Positions 1 through 4,600 of a DNA stretch of 6,164 bases are shown one piece after another. The translations under genes were made by a program, and so were the position numbers. A model generated the notes under the pieces. The model did no database searches. It worked only from the letters and a program-made list of their open reading frames with translations, and was not told the origin of the DNA. How positions within the stretch are numbered: position 1 is the stretch's first letter; each line of letters opens with the position of its first letter. This DNA comes from Oligoflexia bacterium (GTDB lineage Bacteria; Bdellovibrionota; UBA1018), in contig CAIYTD010000355.1 of assembly GCA_903928955.1 (NCBI GenBank), forward strand, positions 1 to 6,164. Direction: 5' to 3'.

Positions 1-36
1 TACTCAAAATACTCAAAATACTCAAAATACTCAAAC
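1..36 (+). repeat. 9-bp tandem repeat inside fliK, coding (Thr-Gln-Asn)n
   Basis: The unit TACTCAAAA occurs three times in a row, and a fourth copy differs only at its last base. The array begins at the window edge, so its true copy number is unknown. The period is three codons and the frame runs directly into the FliK frame, giving TQN-TQN-TQN-TQT. Copy-number change would therefore lengthen or shorten the protein without shifting the frame. Confidence 0.9.
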
Positions 37-868
37 GCCTAAATGGATACGGAGCCAGACAAATTCCTTGGAGCATGAATTTTCAGGTGGCGATTTTGTC
101 TCTACGCTTAACCTTGTTAAAGTTGGAGCATTAGAAGCAGCTCCTCCCGATGATTTGGATGGATCAAAAAATAACTTGCAAGAGGATCAAGGCGTAATTA
201 TTGAAGATCAGAAAAAAGGCAAAGTCGATGGGAAGAATCTCAAGTTTCATGAAGAGATAATGGATTCAAAAAAGTTAGCCGCTTTGTATCTAGAGCCTGC
301 ACCTGTACCTCAAGCTAAAGTTGAAATACCAGCTCAAGTTGTTACTGGTTCGAACGCAAAAGAGCGGCTTTCTACTGATGCATTAATGGGAGTAAGTTCT
401 GAGATTCGATTGGTTTCTAACCAAGGTGGGGGTGAGATTCGAGTGCGATTGAAGCCGGAAAATCTTGGAGAGCTGAATGTTCGAGTAATTACTGATGGGA
501 GTCGTGTCGGTCTTCAAATACATGCATCCGATGAGAAATCTAAAAAAATTATTGAAGAGAGCATTGGGCATTTGAAGGAAAGTCTTTCTGCGCAGAATCT
601 TACTTTAAGTACAGTAGATATTATTGTGAATCAGCGTTCAGAAGCTCAGAATAGTTCTCCTTCTGGTTTTGAATCGCGTGGTTTTCAAGGTCAGTCACCT
701 TTTCAAGACGCATTAGGTCAAAATGGTAGCCAAAAACATCAAAATCAATGGGATGGACAGCCCACAGAGTCAGCTCCGCGTTCTGAGCTCAGTAAATTTC
801 GCTCAGAAGTTCCAAGGGTTTTGAATTCAGCTCAAAGTGTGAAGAGCCGTTTGGATGTCCGAGCGTGA
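1..868 (+). CDS. fliK: FliK, flagellar hook-length control protein (C-terminal 288 residues; 5' end outside window)
   Basis: FliK is secreted through the flagellar export gate, measures the growing hook and, through its C-terminal domain, acts on FlhB to switch export from hook to filament substrates. The frame is open from base 2 to the TGA at 866-868, so the gene enters from the left. A TTG at 68 lies inside it and has no convincing ribosome binding site, so I do not treat it as the start. Visible residues 1-12 are a TQN repeat. Residues about 13-129 are low-complexity, polar and variable, as expected of the ruler region. Residues about 130-212 (bases about 395-637) match the Flg_hook domain, with the signature RLKPENLGELNV followed by a helix and the 'LSAQNL...VDIIV' end. 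A Gln/Ser-rich tail follows, ending in RLDVRA, a type of ending often seen in FliK. The stop codon overlaps the flgD ribosome binding site, implying coupled translation. Confidence 0.88.
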   Translation, partial: TQNTQNTQNTQTPKWIRSQTNSLEHEFSGGDFVSTLNLVKVGALEAAPPDDLDGSKNNLQEDQGVIIEDQKKGKVDGKNLKFHEEIMDSKKLAALYLEPAPVPQAKVEIPAQVVTGSNAKERLSTDALMGVSSEIRLVSNQGGGEIRVRLKPENLGELNVRVITDGSRVGLQIHASDEKSKKIIEESIGHLKESLSAQNLTLSTVDIIVNQRSEAQNSSPSGFESRGFQGQSPFQDALGQNGSQKHQNQWDGQPTESAPRSELSKFRSEVPRVLNSAQSVKSRLDVRA

Positions 869-873
869 AGGAG
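868..873 (+). promoter_or_regulatory. Ribosome binding site that decides the flgD start
   Basis: AAGGAG lies 5 nt before the ATG at 879 and shares its first base with the fliK stop codon. An in-frame upstream ATG at 855 would overlap fliK by 14 nt and has no comparable site. This favours 879 as the flgD start. Confidence 0.75.
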
Positions 874-878
874 AAATT

Positions 879-1919
879 ATGCAGGGAGTAGGAAGAGTAG
901 GGGCTTCTGGGGCAATGGCTTCAGAAAAAATCGAAGTTGCTAATAGTCCTTTGAGTACGGGTGGAGCTGGAGGATTACTTTCGACTGAAAAAGATTCTAA
1001 AGAAGCCGCAACTTCGACTCAGTTTGGAGATATATATAAACAGATCCAAGCGAAATATGGGGAGAAGCCTGAAAAACCTCGTGAAATTAAAAAAACTTTG
1101 GGAAAAGATGACTTTCTAAAAATTATGATTACTCAAATGAAGAATCAGGATCCAACGAGTCCATTTAAAGCCGAACAAATGGCTACCGAAATAGCTCAAT
1201 TCACTTCAGTTGAACAACTACAAAACGTGAATCAAAATTTAAATAAAATGACTACTCAAAATAAACCTTTGGAACAAATGGCAATGACTAATCTTATTGG
1301 TAAATTTGTTACAATTGACCGAGAGAGATTTCCCCATTCTGAAGGCCAAAATGATGATCTAGAATTTAGTTTATCAAAAAATGCAGCCAGTGTGCATGTT
1401 GTAGTGATTAGCGAAGCAGGTGAGCAAGTATTTGAAAAAGATATGGGGGCTCAAAAATCAGGTAATGTAAATTTAAATTGGAACGGAATTAAAACAAATA
1501 GTCTTCCAGCTAAAGCAGGAAATTATTTTTTTAGAGTGGATGCAAAGGATGATCAGGGTAAGCCAATTGAAATGGCTTCTCAAGTTCATTCTCGGGTTAT
1601 TGGAGTGAGTTTTGAAAATGCAGAGCCTGTTTTTTTAGTAGGCGATGCCCGTCATCAAGATAAGGTCACTATGCGCAATATTCTAAAAATTGAGGTAGAT
1701 TCTAACCCAGCTAATGCAGTGGGGGCTTCCAAAAAGGAAAGTCTACCTGCAGCTCCAGTTCAGGAGAAAAATATGATTTCATTTCGGCGAGGAGTTGGTT
1801 CGGAGCCTATGGCTGCCACAACTTCCCCAGTTATTCCAGAAAATGTTCTAGAAAAAGTGAGTATTAAAGAAGAAAAAGGATTTCCAAATGGTTTAAAGGA
1901 AGGAGGTGAAATTCAATGA
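879..1919 (+). CDS. flgD: FlgD, hook cap (hook assembly scaffold) protein with N- and C-terminal extensions
   Basis: FlgD forms the cap at the tip of the growing hook and directs FlgE polymerisation; it is exported and later replaced. With the ATG at 879 it has 346 residues. Residues about 74-96 carry the conserved FlgD N-terminal motif (DDFLKIMITQMKNQDPTSPF), continuing into 'AEQMATEIAQFTSVEQL'. Residues about 130-275 form the FlgD Tudor/Ig-like region, including 'LNWNG', 'AGNYFFRVDA' and a closing strand near 'MRNILKIEV'. The protein is clearly longer than typical FlgD (about 230 residues in enterics). About 70 polar residues precede the conserved motif, and about 70 Pro/Ala/Ser/Glu/Lys-rich residues follow the last domain, with no recognised fold. 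An ATG at 855 would add eight residues. The stop overlaps the next gene's start (ATGA at 1916-1919). Confidence 0.93.
   Translation: MQGVGRVGASGAMASEKIEVANSPLSTGGAGGLLSTEKDSKEAATSTQFGDIYKQIQAKYGEKPEKPREIKKTLGKDDFLKIMITQMKNQDPTSPFKAEQMATEIAQFTSVEQLQNVNQNLNKMTTQNKPLEQMAMTNLIGKFVTIDRERFPHSEGQNDDLEFSLSKNAASVHVVVISEAGEQVFEKDMGAQKSGNVNLNWNGIKTNSLPAKAGNYFFRVDAKDDQGKPIEMASQVHSRVIGVSFENAEPVFLVGDARHQDKVTMRNILKIEVDSNPANAVGASKKESLPAAPVQEKNMISFRRGVGSEPMAATTSPVIPENVLEKVSIKEEKGFPNGLKEGGEIQ
1900..1909 (+). promoter_or_regulatory. Near-perfect Shine-Dalgarno for the small flagellar operon gene
   Basis: AAGGAGGTGA is an extended complement to the 16S rRNA 3' end, 6 nt before the ATG at 1916 and still within the last codons of flgD. 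It is the strongest ribosome binding site in the window. Combined with the ATGA stop/start overlap, it predicts efficient coupled translation of this small gene. Confidence 0.85.
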
Positions 1920-2335
1920 GTTCAAATACATTTCTCTATCCCAATGTAACTTCTATTCAAAATCAAGCTGGGGTTGAGAGAGAAGTTAAAAAGAAGGATG
2001 GGAAGCCTGGGGAGTTTGATCAAATTTTTGATTCTGTTTTAGGGGCTAGCTCGGATCAAAAAGATTTAAGTCAAATGAAGGTGCCCCTCAAGTTTTCGGT
2101 TCATGCATCTCAAAGATTGAGGGATCGTAAGATAGCTTTAGACCCCGCAACTTTGGCTAAATTGAACGATGCTGTAGATAAGGCGGAAGCAAAGGGAATT
2201 GAAGATACCTTAGTTTTAACTTCAAACGCAGCACTGATTGTAAATGTGAAAAATAGGACAGTAGTTACTGCCTTAGATAGAAATTCAGCTTTAGGTAATG
2301 TTTTTACGAATATTGATGGCGCTGTAATTATTTAG
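1916..2335 (+). CDS. Uncharacterised flagellar operon protein (TIGR02530-type)
   Basis: This 139-residue protein resembles the family annotated only as 'flagellar operon protein' (TIGR02530), which sits beside flgD and flgE in many Firmicutes and delta-type proteobacteria; I assign it from memory of the motif pattern. Residues 1-55 are polar and probably disordered, with a short 'FDQIFDSVL' amphipathic stretch at 34-42. Residues 58-139 are the conserved part: 'LKFSVHASQRLRDR', a helix 'LAKLNDAVDKAEAKG', then strands 'DTLVLTSNAALIVNVKNRTVVTALD' and the ending 'NVFTNIDGAVII'. There is no signal peptide or membrane segment. Its position between the hook cap and hook genes suggests a role in hook assembly or export, but the biochemical function is unknown to me. 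The start is fixed by the strong ribosome binding site at 1900-1909. Confidence 0.85.
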   Translation: MSSNTFLYPNVTSIQNQAGVEREVKKKDGKPGEFDQIFDSVLGASSDQKDLSQMKVPLKFSVHASQRLRDRKIALDPATLAKLNDAVDKAEAKGIEDTLVLTSNAALIVNVKNRTVVTALDRNSALGNVFTNIDGAVII

Positions 2336-2447
2336 CAGAGTGAGGAGACTCACTTATAAAAAAGGCTGGACCCGATAGGGAAGCCTAACTAACTCCGAAT
2401 GACTGACGAGTTGGTACAAACAAAGAAACGCAGGGAGGCGTTCCTAT
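2336..2447 (+). promoter_or_regulatory. Structured leader of flgE with four predicted hairpins
   Basis: This 112-nt non-coding interval can fold into four successive hairpins. I: AGTGAG (2339-2344) pairs with CTCACT (2349-2354) around a GAGA tetraloop. II: AGGCT (2363-2367) pairs with AGCCT (2382-2386), with an internal loop and an inner CCC-GATA-GGG stem. III: ACTAACTC (2388-2395) pairs with GAGTTGGT (2408-2415), with one G-U and a 12-nt loop. IV: 2427-2442, holding the flgE ribosome binding site. None is followed by a U-tract, so these are not intrinsic terminators. The pairings are seen in the sequence; a regulatory role is inference. I do not recognise a named riboswitch class here. Confidence 0.5.
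2427..2442 (+). promoter_or_regulatory. Ribosome binding site of flgE displayed in a hairpin hexaloop (CsrA-type site)
   Basis: AACGC (2427-2431) pairs with GCGTT (2438-2442), leaving the hexaloop AGGGAG (2432-2437). The Shine-Dalgarno GGGAGG (2433-2438) lies 9 nt before the ATG at 2448. The loop contains AGGGA, matching the ANGGA/ARGGA core that CsrA/RsmA prefers in a hexaloop. A competing hairpin pairs AGGGA (2432-2436) with TTCCT (2441-2445) around GGCG, with one G-U pair, and would bury the same site. Binding by CsrA is inferred. Confidence 0.5.
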
Positions 2448-3731
2448 ATGGGTATTTTATCTTCGTTGTATACAGGTGTTTCCGGTTTAACGGGGCAAGG
2501 TGAAGCATTATCTATTTATGGCGATAATATTGCCAATGCGAGCACTACCGGCTTTAAAGTAAGCCGTCCAGAATTTCAAGACGTGATTGCTAAATCTCTA
2601 AAAGGATTATTGGGTGGAAATCAAATAGGTCGAGGGGTGAGGCTTGCAGGCGTTAATCCTATATTCTCTCAAGGTTCCATTCTTCAGACTGAATCCCCTA
2701 CAGATCTTGCTATTACTGGAGATGGTTTTTTTGTTGTGAATGGTACTGATGGGCAGAGTTATAGCAGAAATGGTGGATTTCATTTTGATAAGGAAGGAAA
2801 GCTGATTAATGGAGACAATTATCACGTGCTCGGCTTTCAAGCAGATGAACGAGGAAAAATAACTTCTAAATTAGGAGATGTTTCGGTTGATCGCACAGTT
2901 ATTGACGCTAAGAAAACATCTGAAGTAAAGATGTATATGAATTTAGACTTGAGATCAGATAAAGCACTTACTTTCGATGCTGCTCATCCCGATCAAACCT
3001 CTCATTTTGCTACCGGGGTGACTGTCTATGATACTGCTGGAACGGCTCATGTCACTACCGTCTATTTCAATAAAACAGACGATGGTGTTTGGACTTGGAG
3101 AGCAATGGTAAAAGGGGATGAAACGACAAAAGGAAAGGCGGATGAACTTGTTGAGTGCGCTCGAGGCCGTCTTTTTTATGATACAGATGGTAAATTAAGA
3201 GATCAAACTATTGACAAATCTGTATTTAATTTTAATAAGGGCGCATTACCTGATCAATATATTGCATTTAATTTCGGAGAAGATAAAGCTCACGGTGGAA
3301 ATGGGCTTCAAGTGACTCAGTATGGAACGCATTCGGAAACATATAAAAATATTCAAGATGGCTATACTGCTGGAAGTCTCGCTGGTATGACTTTTAATGA
3401 TGATGGGACATTAACAGCAGTTTACACTAATGGAGAAAATGTTAATATAGCTCAGATTGCTCTTGCGAAATTTGAAAATCCAGAAGGCCTATTTAAGATG
3501 GGTCAAAATCGATTTAGAGAAAGTCGATTATCTGGTAACCCAACTATTGGAGCACCTTCTGCTGGGGGTCGCGGCAGGATTTCATCTAAAACATTAGAAG
3601 CTTCTACTACAGATATAGCGAATGAATTTATTAATCTTATGCAGGCGCAAAGAAATTTTCAAGCTAACGGAAAAGTAGTAAGTACGTCAGATGAAATGTT
3701 ACAAGAAATTCTGAACTTAAAGAGAAACTGA
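2448..3731 (+). CDS. flgE: FlgE, flagellar hook protein
   Basis: FlgE is the subunit of the hook, the universal joint between rod and filament; it is exported and polymerised under the FlgD cap. At 427 residues it is close to the usual length (about 400). Residues 1-45 form the N-terminal rod/hook motif: 'SLYTGVSGL', then 'GDNIANASTTGFK'. Residues about 80-98 carry the FlgE/F/G core 'TDLAITGDGFFVVNG'. Residues about 160-310 form the variable outer D2 region, with 'GVTVYDTAGTAHVTTVYF'. Residues about 385-425 are the C-terminal hook motif 'STTDIANEFINLMQAQRNFQANGKVV'. The two ends form the coiled-coil D0 domain. There is one cysteine, at residue 237 in the outer domain. The ATG at 2448 is fixed by the conserved N-terminus. 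FlgF and FlgG share the terminal motifs, but the D2 insertion and the neighbouring flgD and fliK point to FlgE. Confidence 0.96.
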   Translation: MGILSSLYTGVSGLTGQGEALSIYGDNIANASTTGFKVSRPEFQDVIAKSLKGLLGGNQIGRGVRLAGVNPIFSQGSILQTESPTDLAITGDGFFVVNGTDGQSYSRNGGFHFDKEGKLINGDNYHVLGFQADERGKITSKLGDVSVDRTVIDAKKTSEVKMYMNLDLRSDKALTFDAAHPDQTSHFATGVTVYDTAGTAHVTTVYFNKTDDGVWTWRAMVKGDETTKGKADELVECARGRLFYDTDGKLRDQTIDKSVFNFNKGALPDQYIAFNFGEDKAHGGNGLQVTQYGTHSETYKNIQDGYTAGSLAGMTFNDDGTLTAVYTNGENVNIAQIALAKFENPEGLFKMGQNRFRESRLSGNPTIGAPSAGGRGRISSKTLEASTTDIANEFINLMQAQRNFQANGKVVSTSDEMLQEILNLKRN

Positions 3732-3765
3732 TGGAATTAAATATAAATAGTTCTTATTAATTACT

Positions 3766-3794
3766 TTACGTCATTTTTTGAACGTAATTTTATA
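3766..3794 (+). terminator. Weak candidate terminator after flgE
   Basis: TTACG (3766-3770) pairs with CGTAA (3783-3787). The stem continues with TCA/TGA around a T5 loop, with A3782 bulged. It is followed by TTTTATA. The stem is AT-rich and the U-run is short, so at most partial termination is expected, lowering expression of fliLMN relative to the hook genes. Confidence 0.35.
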
Positions 3795-3822
3795 AAATCT
3801 TTAGATTATATTCTTCACATAT

Positions 3823-3862
3823 TATAAAGGAGCTCCTCTTTTTTTGCTGGAGCTTCTTTATA
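3823..3862 (+). promoter_or_regulatory. 14-bp stem-loop upstream of fliL
   Basis: TATAAAGGAGCTCC (3823-3836) pairs along its whole length with GGAGCTTCTTTATA (3849-3862), with a single G-U pair. The 12-nt loop contains seven consecutive T (3839-3845). There is no U-tract after the stem, so it does not look like a standard intrinsic terminator. It may protect or process the mRNA end, separating hook and switch messages. The pairing is seen; the role is inferred. Confidence 0.5.
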
Positions 3863-3917
3863 CTCATATAGGTACTTGCCTGACTCTCACTTACGTAGCA
3901 AAATAGAACTAGGTGAT

Positions 3918-3922
3918 AGGAG
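3918..3922 (+). promoter_or_regulatory. Ribosome binding site that decides the fliL start
   Basis: AGGAG lies 7 nt before the ATG at 3930. The alternative in-frame TTG at 3876 has only a poor AGG nearby and would add an 18-residue head. Confidence 0.7.
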
Positions 3923-3929
3923 CGGCAAT

Positions 3930-4544
3930 ATGGCTGGAAGCCCAGATACAAGTACAGATAAAGTACCTAGTGGAGTAGCGCCAAGTGTTAAAACAGGATC
4001 AGGAAATAAATTAATACTCCTTCTTTCTATTTTAAATTTTTTAATTACTATTGGAATTTTATTTTTAATATATATTTCTTACTCCAAAGAGAAGAATCAT
4101 CCTTCTGTGGAAGACATGGTTATTAAATCATCTGATGAAGGTGAGCCTGATAAAGCAAAAAGCAAAGAGGGTGAAGAAGGTAAAGAAGGCGAAGAAAAAT
4201 CAGCTGAAGGAAGTAAGAAAAAAACTACCACGTTTGGGAAAATGATTAATCTTGAACAATTTACTGTCAATCTTACAACCTCAAGCTCAGCTAGTTCTAA
4301 GTTTGTTCGAGCAAATATTTCACTAGAAGTTCCAACTGAAGATATAGAAAATGAGGTGGGTGTAAAAATGCCTCAAGTCAGAAATACCATAATTGACTTA
4401 TTTAATAGTAAGCGCCCATCAGATTTGTCAACTTCAGAAGGTAGAGATTTTATTAAAGAAGAAATTAGAAATTCTATAAATAATTTTTTAGTCACTGGGA
4501 AAGTGAAAGGAGTTTTCTTTACTAGTTTTTCGTTAGCAGGTTAA
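3930..4544 (+). CDS. fliL: FliL, flagellar basal-body/stator-associated membrane protein
   Basis: FliL is a single-pass inner-membrane protein that surrounds or supports the MotAB stator units and raises motor torque in several bacteria. From the ATG at 3930 it has 204 residues. Residues 1-27 are a polar cytoplasmic head. Residues about 28-50 are a hydrophobic membrane segment ('LILLLSILNFLITIGILFLI'). Residues about 70-98 are a strongly charged Lys/Glu/Gly linker with repeated GEE/KEG units. Residues about 101-204 are the periplasmic FliL domain, recognisable from 'LEQFTVNL', 'FVRANISLEVP', 'MPQVRNTIIDLFNSK' and the ending 'VKGVFFTSFSLAG', typical of FliL. It precedes fliM and fliN, the usual order. 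The linker is the most variable part and its base composition is purine-rich. Confidence 0.93.
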   Translation: MAGSPDTSTDKVPSGVAPSVKTGSGNKLILLLSILNFLITIGILFLIYISYSKEKNHPSVEDMVIKSSDEGEPDKAKSKEGEEGKEGEEKSAEGSKKKTTTFGKMINLEQFTVNLTTSSSASSKFVRANISLEVPTEDIENEVGVKMPQVRNTIIDLFNSKRPSDLSTSEGRDFIKEEIRNSINNFLVTGKVKGVFFTSFSLAG

Positions 4545-4552
4545 TTTTTTGG

Positions 4553-4570
4553 TTGAGCAAGGAAGCTCAA
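4553..4570 (+). promoter_or_regulatory. Hairpin with ARGGA hexaloop in the fliM leader
   Basis: TTGAGC (4553-4558) pairs with GCTCAA (4565-4570) around the hexaloop AAGGAA (4559-4564), which contains AAGGA, a match to the CsrA/RsmA ARGGA core. It lies 30 nt before the fliM ATG. GCTC (4565-4568) can instead pair with GAGC at 4584-4587, right beside the fliM ribosome binding site. No T-run follows the stem, so it is not a terminator. Any regulatory role is inferred. Confidence 0.4.
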
Positions 4571-4588
4571 TTCTTAATTGGAAGAGCT

Positions 4589-4595
4589 AGGAAGG
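4589..4595 (+). promoter_or_regulatory. Ribosome binding site of fliM
   Basis: AGGAAGG lies 5 nt before the ATG at 4601. The segment GAGCTAGGAAGG (4584-4595) is a near copy of GAGCAAGGAAGC (4555-4566) in the hairpin upstream, so the spacer carries two ribosome-binding-like sites 29 nt apart; only the second has a start codon at suitable distance. Confidence 0.7.
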
Positions 4596-4600
4596 CATCT

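Larger units (their letters stand above)
3732..3929 (+). other. Non-coding spacer between hook genes and fliLMN
   Basis: This AT-rich 198-nt interval separates flgE from the chosen fliL start. It holds two stem-loops (3766-3787 and 3823-3862), described separately, and the fliL ribosome binding site. I find no gene in it. A TTG at 3876 could extend the fliL frame upstream by 18 residues but lacks a good ribosome binding site. An internal promoter for fliLMN is possible: TATTAT at 3820-3825 resembles a -10 box, but I see no well-spaced -35 element. Related operons often carry swrD/flbD and motAB here; none is present. Confidence 0.6.

Noticed and set aside
68..70. TTG at 68 as the start of a 266-residue protein
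   Set aside because: The frame is open back to base 2 and continues the TQN repeat upstream, and no good ribosome binding site precedes the TTG; it is internal to fliK.
383..571. Reverse-strand open frame inside fliK
   Set aside because: It lies wholly opposite the conserved Flg_hook domain, resembles no protein I know, and is explained as the complement of a coding strand. The reverse frames at 2607-2840 and 5374-5613 were rejected for the same reason.
2357..2378. FliA (sigma-28) promoter: TAAA followed by CCCGATAG
   Set aside because: The -10-like CCGATA is present, but the spacing from TAAA is 10 nt instead of about 15, and no TAAA lies at the right distance. The GATA is explained by the hairpin II loop.
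2356..2387. Resemblance of the two-tier hairpin to a cyclic-di-GMP (GEMM-I) riboswitch
   Set aside because: The outer stem GGC/GCC and a tetraloop-capped inner stem are superficially alike, but the conserved GACGCAAAGCC side and the CAAACC strand are missing, the GATA loop is not GNRA, and no closing P1 helix is visible.
2411..2431. Sigma-54 promoter beginning at TTGGTAC before flgE
   Set aside because: The required GC at 10 nt after the GG is absent (bases 2425-2426 are GA) and there is no TTGCA-like -12 element. Similar checks at 3829-3850 and 4551-4566 also failed on spacing.
3829..3845. Intrinsic terminator formed by AGGAGCTCCT followed by the T7 run
   Set aside because: The palindrome has almost no room for a loop; allowing a 4-nt loop leaves only three pairs before a bulge. 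The 14-bp stem that places the T7 in its loop is much more stable, so a terminator is not the favoured reading.
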